From a virus: DNA of 22,722 nucleotides. The stretch's first letter is position 1. Each line of letters starts with the position of its first letter. The stretch is from the IMG/VR virus record IMGVR_UViG_3300031952_000160, positions 1 to 22,722 of that record; one strand, written 5' to 3'. This document shows positions 1-6,731 of this stretch, piece by piece. Made by a program: the position numbers and the translations under genes. The notes beneath the pieces were generated by a model. The model worked only from the letters and a program-made list of their open reading frames with translations. It searched no databases and was not told the DNA's origin.

Positions 1-576
1 ATTATTAGTACCATTAAAATTTAAATTATAATTAGATCCAGATATTGTAGTATTACTGCTTAATGTACCACCTAAACCTATATTAGTAGTACCATTTAAG
101 CCATTGACCCCAGTAGACCCGCTATTATTATTCACATTTGCAGCTGTTACCAATGCGCCTTCATCTTCAAGTAGATAATACTTTTTATTTTTAAACTCTA
201 GGTACGAATTAACACCGCCGACAACTGGGTTAGCAACTGGCCATATTGAAATACCTTGTACAGGGAAACTAAATGTTACTCCGCTTGGAATTTGTGGCTC
301 TTGATTTATTTCCAAAACCGTTGTAGATATTTGTGTTGTTCCGCCTGCATTTGCTGATGATACTAATGCGGTTATTGTTTCGGAAACCAAAAACGTTTGC
401 TCTTGTAATTGATTGCTTGTATTTGGATAATAAACAATGGCTGAATTAACCGCTGGTATCAAATCCGTTTGAAACTCGCGCATATATACATTGCTAGTTA
501 GGAAAGCAATTTGTATTGAATTATTTAATGGACTGCCATCAATTTGATAAACCGTTGCTTGTATTTGATTTGCCAT
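1..576 (-). CDS. Fibre-like structural protein, N-terminal part (partial)
   Basis: An open frame starts at the ATG at 576-574 and runs 192 codons to the window edge without a stop, so the C-terminal part lies outside. The ATG overlaps the TAA of the upstream gene (TAATG), which suggests translational coupling. The first ~150 residues are beta-rich and polar. They are followed by a Gly/Asn/Thr/Ser-rich stretch with the pattern LGGTLSSNTTISGSN. From memory, this LGGTL..NTTI style of repeat recurs in fibre or appendage proteins of Bacteroidota phages and prophages. Its place after the connector gene at the end of the virion operon fits a tail fibre, head fibre or collar protein. I see no enzymatic motif. 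The call of structural protein is fairly safe; the exact organelle is a guess. Confidence 0.7.
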   Translation of the reverse strand, partial: MANQIQATVYQIDGSPLNNSIQIAFLTSNVYMREFQTDLIPAVNSAIVYYPNTSNQLQEQTFLVSETITALVSSANAGGTTQISTTVLEINQEPQIPSGVTFSFPVQGISIWPVANPVVGGVNSYLEFKNKKYYLLEDEGALVTAANVNNNSGSTGVNGLNGTTNIGLGGTLSSNTTISGSNYNLNFNGTNN

Positions 577-1256
577 TATTGACCTTGGTTTTTAATTTGC
601 ATTGAATATTGTTCAACTACGTTTAATTGTAAATTTACACCAATTATTGCTAATGCGCGAACTATTATTTCAAGAATAGAAGCATCGTCCCAAACCGGCT
701 GGAATAGTGCGCTTCCAGATGCACTATATTCCGGTATTCCGGTAGTTGGATTTAAAGTATATGCCCATTTCATTTCTGGAGGATTACCAACATAGCTTAA
801 TTTAGCTGCTCCTATATCTTCTGGGAAAAAATGAAATCCGGTATCTTCTAGTATATATATAGGATTAGTTTCTACAGGGTCTATTTGCGATTTATAAAAA
901 GAATAAAGCGAATCTTGCTGTACGCATCTTATTCTTTCGTACCCTTCTTCTGTAAACATTGCGTCTGTTTGTAGATAGTCATCAGGGTAAGGACAAAACC
1001 CAAAAGCATCAACCGTCAAAGTATCCCAATATATTATTGGAGCTAATCTAGTTCTTACTATTGTGTTCTGTCCGAATTCAACCCTAGCGACCGCCCGACC
1101 GGGCGTATATTGCTGAAATGAACCAAGTAGATACGATACATAACTCTTTTGAGCTTGATTCATAGTAAGGTTAAAATCATCCGGGCTAACGTAGCCTTGA
1201 GATAAATTTTTAGCTGTACTATATAAAACTATATTGTAAATTTCATTTATATCCAA
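576..1256 (-). CDS. Putative head-tail connector / neck structural protein
   Basis: This 226-residue protein has no enzymatic motif. It has an N-terminal helical part (residues ~1-55, with NQAQKSYVSYLLGSFQQY) followed by a mixed alpha/beta region with several aromatic/Pro motifs (NPIYILED, YPDDYL). Its position, between a conserved virion protein and a fibre-like gene and downstream of the capsid gene, suggests a connector or adaptor, but I recognise the family only as a Bacteroidota phage conserved protein. The start codon is TTG (1256-1254); the next in-frame ATG is about 31 codons in and would cut a convincing N-terminus. The TTG lies inside the last codons of the homing endonuclease gene, with a 14-base overlap, so that insertion may have replaced the original start. 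Function is inferred from context only. Confidence 0.6.
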   Translation of the reverse strand: MDINEIYNIVLYSTAKNLSQGYVSPDDFNLTMNQAQKSYVSYLLGSFQQYTPGRAVARVEFGQNTIVRTRLAPIIYWDTLTVDAFGFCPYPDDYLQTDAMFTEEGYERIRCVQQDSLYSFYKSQIDPVETNPIYILEDTGFHFFPEDIGAAKLSYVGNPPEMKWAYTLNPTTGIPEYSASGSALFQPVWDDASILEIIVRALAIIGVNLQLNVVEQYSMQIKNQGQ

Positions 1257-2046
1257 TTACTACCTCCTTTTTATATTTAAAAACAAATCCATTGCAGGTT
1301 TTTGTTCTTTTTTTCAAATTATTATTAATTGAAGTTTTTAAGCAATTTAAACTTTTTGCGGCATCTGTTATTGAATTATATTCTTTTAAAAAAATGCCAT
1401 TTAAATTATACTGTAAGATAGTTATTTTTTTTTCTGATTCTTGACCTTTGTGTGATTCTGATAGTTTTTTTCTATGATCTTCTGATAATTTTTTACCAAT
1501 TTTGCTTTTTCTAATAGCATCAATTACATTTTGAGACCTTTTCTTTCCAGCCCAATATCTAGCGCTATTTGCTTTTAATGATGCTATATGATTTTCTGAC
1601 AACTTTACTCCTGTGTGTGTTTTTGATATTTTGTCTTTTGTTTCTTGAGAAACAATTCGCCCCATCATAGATTTAGATATTTTTTTATGTATACGCTTTT
1701 TTATTTTTATTGGAATTGCAAACATAAAATTACCAGACTTTCCGCCCAATGCGGTGTTGTAATTATTTTTATCTAAAACCCATTTTTCATTTACTAAATA
1801 CCTTTCTTCTTTTAATGCGTCTTCATAATTATCAAAAAAACAAAGGATATGCTTCTTAAATGAAGCATATCCGTATTTTTTTACTGCTCGGTGAAATAAA
1901 TAGTGCATTGTTGCATTGCTATCTCTATAAATACCACAACCTATATATCCATCGTTTATTTTTTTAGTAGAATGAACTCCTATATAACTTTTGCCGCTTG
2001 TTTCGCAAATGGTTTGATAAGTATATATATAAGGGTTTATTATCAC
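1243..2046 (-). CDS. Free-standing GIY-YIG homing endonuclease with NUMOD DNA-binding repeats
   Basis: The 267-residue protein has an N-terminal GIY-YIG nuclease domain: YIY at residues 6-8, SYIG at 20-23, likely catalytic Arg53 (FHRAVKKYG), Glu80/81 (ALKEERYLV) and Asn97 (YNTALGG). Residues ~128-201 carry three NUMOD3-like DNA-binding repeats, such as GKKLSEDHRKKLSESHKG. Residues ~207-240 look like NUMOD1 (LQYNLNGIFLKEYNSITDAA). This is the normal architecture of phage homing endonucleases, which cut a gene-specific site and spread themselves. The start is GTG, overlapping the TGA of the upstream gene (GTGA); the GIY motif lies so close to the N-terminus that no later start would work. The 3' end overlaps the next gene by 14 bases. 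The element is therefore inserted exactly at a gene junction of the virion operon. Confidence 0.9.
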   Translation of the reverse strand: MIINPYIYTYQTICETSGKSYIGVHSTKKINDGYIGCGIYRDSNATMHYLFHRAVKKYGYASFKKHILCFFDNYEDALKEERYLVNEKWVLDKNNYNTALGGKSGNFMFAIPIKIKKRIHKKISKSMMGRIVSQETKDKISKTHTGVKLSENHIASLKANSARYWAGKKRSQNVIDAIRKSKIGKKLSEDHRKKLSESHKGQESEKKITILQYNLNGIFLKEYNSITDAAKSLNCLKTSINNNLKKRTKTCNGFVFKYKKEVVIGYK

Positions 2047-2948
2047 TTTATCGTTTCTTTTAATTGTTTTTGGAATGTTCTTCCCTCTTCGCTATTAGTT
2101 AGTGCAAGCTCGGTTAAATAATCCAATGGTTGTCTTTGCGATGGGATAACTCCTATCAACCCACCTCCACTAGACCAAAACGCTCTACCCGGCTGGCTTC
2201 CTACATCTATCTTAGCTGAAAGGATTCCCTTTTTAACTAAATAATTAATTTCAACTTCTTTTGATTTGTTGCTAATTAAATCTTTAAAGTTAAACGGATT
2301 CCTTTTTGCATACAACATTAGTTCTTTTCTCAAAGAATCTATTGTTTTTAATTCGCCAAGTTCGTCCGCTACCGAAATCTTTAAAAAGCTTATATACTTT
2401 CTTAAAGTAACCTCGTCCAATTCTCTAGCAATAATTGCCATGTCAATTTCAAGGCTTTCTTTTTCCAACGCTTCTTTTGCCTGCTTAGTTGGATCGTATT
2501 CAAAAAACTCAAACTTGCTCCCGCTTTTACGGTTAGGATTACCAATGTTGTGTCTGCAAATTCTAGCAAACTCTAAAGACGTTGTATCCCAATCTGGTAT
2601 TCTTAAACACTTTGCGCCTCTAGGGAAAGATAAGCTTTTTGCATTTTGTCTAACATAATCCTGATCTACATCTTTTTGGTCTTTAATCCAAATAGAGTTT
2701 ACTCCAGACAATAATCTTATTCTCTCTTCCTTTCCTGTTGCAGGGTTTACAACATCGTCAATATTGGGAATATAAACTCCGCCTTTTTTATTGGTATCTA
2801 CCAATTTAAAAATGTGGTATTTCGTTTCCGTAGTTGGCGGATTATCAACCACCGCCATTCTTGTAACTTCTTCTAGGTTTGAAAAACCTAAATCTTGTAC
2901 TTGCGATTCTCCTTGCATTGAAGTTTCTACATCTTTTAATTTTGCCAT
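2043..2948 (-). CDS. Conserved phage protein of unknown function in the virion operon
   Basis: This 301-residue protein follows the major capsid gene. It has a charged N-terminus, a central beta-type region (~40-130, with FPRGAKCLRIPDW), a helical Lys/Glu-rich middle (~150-220) and a Gly-rich patch near 255 (FWSSGGGLIGVIPS). I see no nuclease, ATPase or protease motif. It could be a head-completion, portal-associated or packaging protein; its place after the capsid is the only clue. It starts with ATG after an A/T-rich leader without a Shine-Dalgarno. Its stop overlaps the GTG of the homing endonuclease. A hairpin separates it from the capsid gene, so its expression may be lower than that of the capsid protein. 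Confidence 0.6.
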   Translation of the reverse strand: MAKLKDVETSMQGESQVQDLGFSNLEEVTRMAVVDNPPTTETKYHIFKLVDTNKKGGVYIPNIDDVVNPATGKEERIRLLSGVNSIWIKDQKDVDQDYVRQNAKSLSFPRGAKCLRIPDWDTTSLEFARICRHNIGNPNRKSGSKFEFFEYDPTKQAKEALEKESLEIDMAIIARELDEVTLRKYISFLKISVADELGELKTIDSLRKELMLYAKRNPFNFKDLISNKSKEVEINYLVKKGILSAKIDVGSQPGRAFWSSGGGLIGVIPSQRQPLDYLTELALTNSEEGRTFQKQLKETIK

Positions 2949-3013
2949 TTTTTTTATTTTTTTACTTTTAAGGCTTTAGCCCCCTACATACATAGGGTAT
3001 ATTTTTAAAATAA

Positions 3014-3036
3014 CCCCGAAGCATTTTGCTCCGGGG
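3014..3036. terminator. Hairpin after the major capsid gene
   Basis: A 10-bp stem (minus strand CCCCGGAGCA / TGCTTCGGGG, one G-T pair) closes a 3-base AAA loop about 20 bases past the capsid stop. On the minus strand it is followed by TTATTTT, a weak U-tract; on the plus strand it is followed by a much better T-run. It probably acts as a partial terminator or mRNA 3'-end stabiliser that sets capsid expression apart from the downstream genes. The T-run on the other side would also stop antisense transcription. Confidence 0.65.
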
Positions 3037-3056
3037 TTTTATTTTTTTTCTAGTTA

Positions 3057-4493
3057 TTAGCTAGCTTGAACGATGATGAATTGATTTGCAGCACACACAC
3101 GAGTTCCGCGATATGTGATTGTCTCAATGTTATCAGTCATTGTTCCAGTAGTTGGGTTCATAGAACCACCACCCCACTGCCATACTCTGATTCCGTTACC
3201 AGTAGTTCCGCCTTTTGGAGGAGCTTGATACATAACAGTAATGTTTTTGTATGCTTTAGTAACATCCTTCGCATCGCGAGTTTCGCCTTGAGGACAGATC
3301 ATTCCAAAATTACGGAAGAAATCAGATACAGGAGTGATACCAGTGGTCATTTCTGTATTGAATTGCTTGTACTTCTTAACTTTGAACATATAGCCATCAA
3401 TTCTCAAAGATTGAACTCCGTAGTTGATTGCTGCTTCTTCTGATTTTTCGTTTTGACCCCAAACGTATGCACCTGCTGGATACTCTTTGAACAAACCATC
3501 AGAGAAGTTTTGTCTTTGATAAATATCTTGCAACCACATGTTTTCATTTGCGCAACCGTTTACGTCCATGATACGAGTGATTTCGTGCATTTTAGCAATG
3601 TCCAAAGTACCCGGAGTGTAACCGATTGTTTCTCCATCTTGAAGAACTTTAGGAATAATACCTTGAGACCCTACAGATGTAGTAACGCCTAAGCCAGAGT
3701 TGTTTTGAATGTTACCACGCATTAACTTAAACTCTACGTTGTTGATAAAGCGTTGGTTAGATTTCACTAGGCCTTTGTAAGTGAAATAGCTAGTTCCAGC
3801 TTGAGCGCCACCAGCCATATCCATTCCAGAAACACCTGAACTGTAGAACACCTCGGTCATTTCAGCTAAATCTGTTGCTGACCAAGATTCTCTCATTTCA
3901 GTAATGTTGTTGTTATACACTTGATCCAAGTGAATAAGCGGATTGATGCTTGTTGAAGCTTCTCCAGCATCCATAGCGCCACCTAACAAAAGAACATCAG
4001 TAGTCAATAAAGTGGTAGACCCTAATGAATTTAAAGCTTGTGTGCTAATTTTTGGACGGATTTGGAATGTAAACGCACTTGCTGTTGTACCAGTAATAGC
4101 AATAATTACACCCTCTACGTTAGTAGATGCTACTCTAAAAGTTTCACCTACGCGCAACGGAGATTGAGTACCGTTTAAGCCAAAGTGATCCCCAGAAAAT
4201 AAAGTTACACTTACTGTCGCTCCAGCTACGTTAGCCGTAACCGGTGTTGAGATTTGGATGCCAACTTGTAATTTACCACGATTTTCGTACCAAGTATAAT
4301 TACGATTTTTTACTTCTTCCATTCCACCATAGGTTGCTAACCACCAAGTGAAATCTTCGTTACCGTATTTTTCTACATATTGCTTGTAGTATTGAGGGGT
4401 TAATAACTGTAAATCAGCTATTAACTGCCTATTGGAGTTCGGAAGCGATACTGCTCCCGGCTGCAAAATGTTTGAGGTAGGAATTCCTGCCAT
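3057..4493 (-). CDS. Major capsid protein
   Basis: The 478-residue protein is the best candidate for the main head subunit. It lies directly downstream of a scaffold-like acidic coiled protein, and the portal and terminase genes are further upstream in the same operon. Composition is that of an abundant virion protein: rich in Gly, Ala, Thr and Asn, few Cys, no enzymatic motif. The N-terminal part has the pattern NEDFTWWLATYGG followed by a beta-rich stretch with many Val/Thr (~75-165), which could be an inserted or accessory beta domain. The gene starts with ATG preceded by an A-rich AATTAAATAAA leader, shared almost base for base with the gene at 6426. A hairpin follows its stop. The capsid call rests on size, composition and gene order; I do not recognise a named capsid family. 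Confidence 0.75.
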   Translation of the reverse strand: MAGIPTSNILQPGAVSLPNSNRQLIADLQLLTPQYYKQYVEKYGNEDFTWWLATYGGMEEVKNRNYTWYENRGKLQVGIQISTPVTANVAGATVSVTLFSGDHFGLNGTQSPLRVGETFRVASTNVEGVIIAITGTTASAFTFQIRPKISTQALNSLGSTTLLTTDVLLLGGAMDAGEASTSINPLIHLDQVYNNNITEMRESWSATDLAEMTEVFYSSGVSGMDMAGGAQAGTSYFTYKGLVKSNQRFINNVEFKLMRGNIQNNSGLGVTTSVGSQGIIPKVLQDGETIGYTPGTLDIAKMHEITRIMDVNGCANENMWLQDIYQRQNFSDGLFKEYPAGAYVWGQNEKSEEAAINYGVQSLRIDGYMFKVKKYKQFNTEMTTGITPVSDFFRNFGMICPQGETRDAKDVTKAYKNITVMYQAPPKGGTTGNGIRVWQWGGGSMNPTTGTMTDNIETITYRGTRVCAANQFIIVQAS

Positions 4494-4522
4494 TTTATTT
4501 AATTTTTAGTGTTTTAAAAAGA

Positions 4523-5671
4523 TTATTTAGCGAACATTACAGATGCCAATTTATCCATTTCAGTTTGTCTGTTGTCTGGAGAAAATGTTCCGTAATTTGA
4601 TGAACCATTAACATTGATATTGCTTTGATTTTTTAGGTGCATAGTCAATCTTCTGTTAGCTGCTTCATTAACATACTTCTGTGTGATTTTGCCTTCGTTT
4701 TGCAACAAAAACAAATCCTTTGTCATTTGCTGTATATTTATGGTGTTATCATCATTCACCCATCTTTCGGCAAATAAAAGATTAGCATCCAAATTGTTTT
4801 CAGCAAAATAATTCAATTGTTGTGCAACGGCCTGTTTTTCTTCATAAGATGGTACATAAGCAACAGCAAAATCCGCTCCTTCATCCTTTACTGATGCGCT
4901 AAATCCGTCAAATGAATTTATAACATTATTTACTTCACTACGATAATTATCCATATACCTTTGTTGATACGCCAATTCCTCTTGGGTCAAACCCGGTTGT
5001 GCTGGATTAAGATCGGGTAATACTAAACTCGATTTTATTTTTTCTAATTCTGGTCTTGCTAGTTTTGCTTCAATAACTAGCCTTTTTTCTAATTCGTTTA
5101 CTTTGTTTTCCCAAGAGCCTACTCTTTCTTCGTATTCTGAATCAAGCTCGTCAAATTTCTGCTCCGGTTTTTGCGGTGTTTTGAACTGGTCGTTGAATAA
5201 GAAATCTATTTCGCTTTGATCTAAATCCTTGTTTTTTTGCTGCATACTCAATTTTACTATTTCTGCGGCAGTATTTGCGTCTTTTATTTCAGAACTAGAA
5301 AGCCTATCTATTCTTCTTTTTTGCTCTAAAAAGTTGATAAGTTCTTCTTCTTTGTTTTCTCTAGCATAGTCATAAAACTTACGACTATCTTCGTTTTCAA
5401 AACCAAGTTCTTTTTTTTGTTTTAAATCGCTGATTTGACTAGCCGCTTCGTCCCAACTTTCAAAGCCTAATTTCATTTTAAGATACTCATTAGCATCATA
5501 AATTTCTTCATTAGAATCTTGCTGGGTTTGTTGATTCTGCTCAAATTGTTGTGTCGAACTGTTTTCGTTTTCTACATTTACGGATGAATCCATCCAACTT
5601 TCTTCCGAGAAAGGATTGGCAAGATTACTCTCTTGCTCAATTGTAGTTTGTTCTGTGTTTTGCTCTGCCAT
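4523..5671 (-). CDS. Putative capsid scaffolding protein
   Basis: This 382-residue protein is strongly acidic and rich in Gln, Asn and Glu. The first ~60 residues are low-complexity (QQFEQNQQTQQDSN) and much of the rest (~75-230) is predicted coiled or helical with many Lys/Glu. The C-terminus (~340-382) has a short Asn-rich linker, then a helical tail. Acidic helical proteins placed just upstream of the major capsid gene are typically internal scaffolds around which the procapsid assembles. There is no visible protease triad, so it is probably not a fused maturation protease. The gap to the capsid gene is 29 bases. An alternative is a minor internal virion protein. Confidence 0.6.
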   Translation of the reverse strand: MAEQNTEQTTIEQESNLANPFSEESWMDSSVNVENENSSTQQFEQNQQTQQDSNEEIYDANEYLKMKLGFESWDEAASQISDLKQKKELGFENEDSRKFYDYARENKEEELINFLEQKRRIDRLSSSEIKDANTAAEIVKLSMQQKNKDLDQSEIDFLFNDQFKTPQKPEQKFDELDSEYEERVGSWENKVNELEKRLVIEAKLARPELEKIKSSLVLPDLNPAQPGLTQEELAYQQRYMDNYRSEVNNVINSFDGFSASVKDEGADFAVAYVPSYEEKQAVAQQLNYFAENNLDANLLFAERWVNDDNTINIQQMTKDLFLLQNEGKITQKYVNEAANRRLTMHLKNQSNINVNGSSNYGTFSPDNRQTEMDKLASVMFAK

Positions 5672-5687
5672 ATATCTATTTTAATTT

Positions 5688-6065
5688 TTAACTTAGGGTA
5701 AGCATATATTGTGTTCTAGCAAAAATACCGCTTAAATCTTGTGCTTTGTTAGAAATGTCGCAATATTTTTTATCTTCTGCCCACATTTCTAATTCATAAG
5801 CAAAAGACATTCCTTCTTTTACCAAAGCAGTTACCGCTTCTTGGCTATATGTTGGGAACTCGTCAAGCTTTGCTTTTCCAATTCTTTTTCCATTTTGATA
5901 ACCCATAAGAACTTCAATAATATCATCTTTAATTCCATTTATTCCTTCATACAATTTTTGCAATGCTTTATGTTCTGCATAAGACCTTGTGTCAAGATGC
6001 AAACTATGTGCAGAGTTTTGAAAAGAAAATAATTTCCCTTTTATTATTTCGGATGTTAGTGTCAT
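5688..6065 (-). CDS. Dps/ferritin-like four-helix protein
   Basis: The 125-residue protein appears all-helical. Residues 20-51 contain a His/Asp/Glu pattern like the ferroxidase region of Dps proteins: AHSLHLDTRSYAEHKAL, then D47 and E51. The spacing H32 to D47 (15) and to E51 (19) equals that of E. coli Dps His63, Asp78 and Glu82; H20 or H23 could stand for His51, though the spacing is 9-12 rather than exactly 12, and Dps Asp67 is replaced by Gln36. From memory it also resembles a phage family of unknown function (DUF5856) found in marine and gut phages. It may bind iron or DNA, or be a virion part that reuses the fold. It lies between the possible decoration genes and the scaffold gene. Its ATG follows the upstream TAA by one base. 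Confidence 0.55.
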   Translation of the reverse strand: MTLTSEIIKGKLFSFQNSAHSLHLDTRSYAEHKALQKLYEGINGIKDDIIEVLMGYQNGKRIGKAKLDEFPTYSQEAVTALVKEGMSFAYELEMWAEDKKYCDISNKAQDLSGIFARTQYMLTLS

Positions 6066-6066
6066 A

Positions 6067-6426
6067 TTAGCTGATTTTATGGAATTGAACTATTACTTTA
6101 GTTGCTGCCGCACTTGCTCCACCAAATTTAACAAATTGCCCAACATTACCAACTCTAAACATTGCAGATGTTGCAGCGGTTACAGAAGTTACACTAGTCA
6201 ATCCATTTAATGCGGTTGCCGATACGGTTAAAAAGTTTGTTGCGGTTAGTGAGTTTCCATCAAAGCTGCCGGTTACTGCGCCTGAGTCGTTACTTGAGCT
6301 TATTCCAATTGTACCCGATGGTGTTATAAATTGCCAAATGGTATAATCCCAATTAGATGTGTCTGCGACATAACCGTTGTCTCTATTAAATTCTGCGGTT
6401 ACGTCTTGAGTTAAACTTAATGCCAT
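6067..6426 (-). CDS. Small beta-rich virion protein, possible head decoration
   Basis: This 119-residue protein is rich in Thr, Ser, Ala, Gly and Val with no Cys and no catalytic motif. It alternates hydrophobic and polar residues as expected for beta sandwiches (SATALNGLTSVTSVTAATS). Small proteins of this kind between portal and capsid genes are often decoration, stabilisation or head-fibre proteins. The leader AAATTAAATAAA before the ATG matches that of the major capsid gene, which suggests equally high translation. Function is inferred from position and composition only. Confidence 0.6.
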   Translation of the reverse strand: MALSLTQDVTAEFNRDNGYVADTSNWDYTIWQFITPSGTIGISSSNDSGAVTGSFDGNSLTATNFLTVSATALNGLTSVTSVTAATSAMFRVGNVGQFVKFGGASAAATKVIVQFHKIS

Positions 6427-6444
6427 TTTATTTAATTTTAAATA

Positions 6445-6708
6445 TTAATAAGTTACTGTTACTGCTGCTGCCAATTGACCAACCGCCGTTCCGTCAAATC
6501 TTGTTGCCGGACTAATTGGGTTTACTACAAATGAATTTCCAAATGTATCTATTGATGCTATTGTCCCGGTTTTTGAAGAGCCAGATGCTGTGCAAACTGT
6601 TCCTAAAACCATAGTTGCTAAATTTGCAGAATCCGCTGCATTTAGCGTTACTCTTACACCTTGTCCTCTTAGGGCTGATGCTGCTACTTGATTTGTTACT
6701 GTTGGCAT
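6445..6708 (-). CDS. Small Ala/Thr-rich virion protein, possible head decoration
   Basis: This 87-residue protein is rich in Ala, Thr, Val and Gly. It is beta-rich, with a central SSKTGTIASIDTFGNSFVV stretch that could form an SH3-like or small beta-barrel fold. There is no signal peptide or catalytic motif. It sits immediately downstream of the portal gene and 18 bases upstream of a second small beta-rich gene, so the two may be paired capsid cement or head-fibre proteins. I do not recognise its family. Confidence 0.55.
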   Translation of the reverse strand: MPTVTNQVAASALRGQGVRVTLNAADSANLATMVLGTVCTASGSSKTGTIASIDTFGNSFVVNPISPATRFDGTAVGQLAAAVTVTY

Positions 6709-6731
6709 TTTATTTTTTTTATTTTTTAAAA

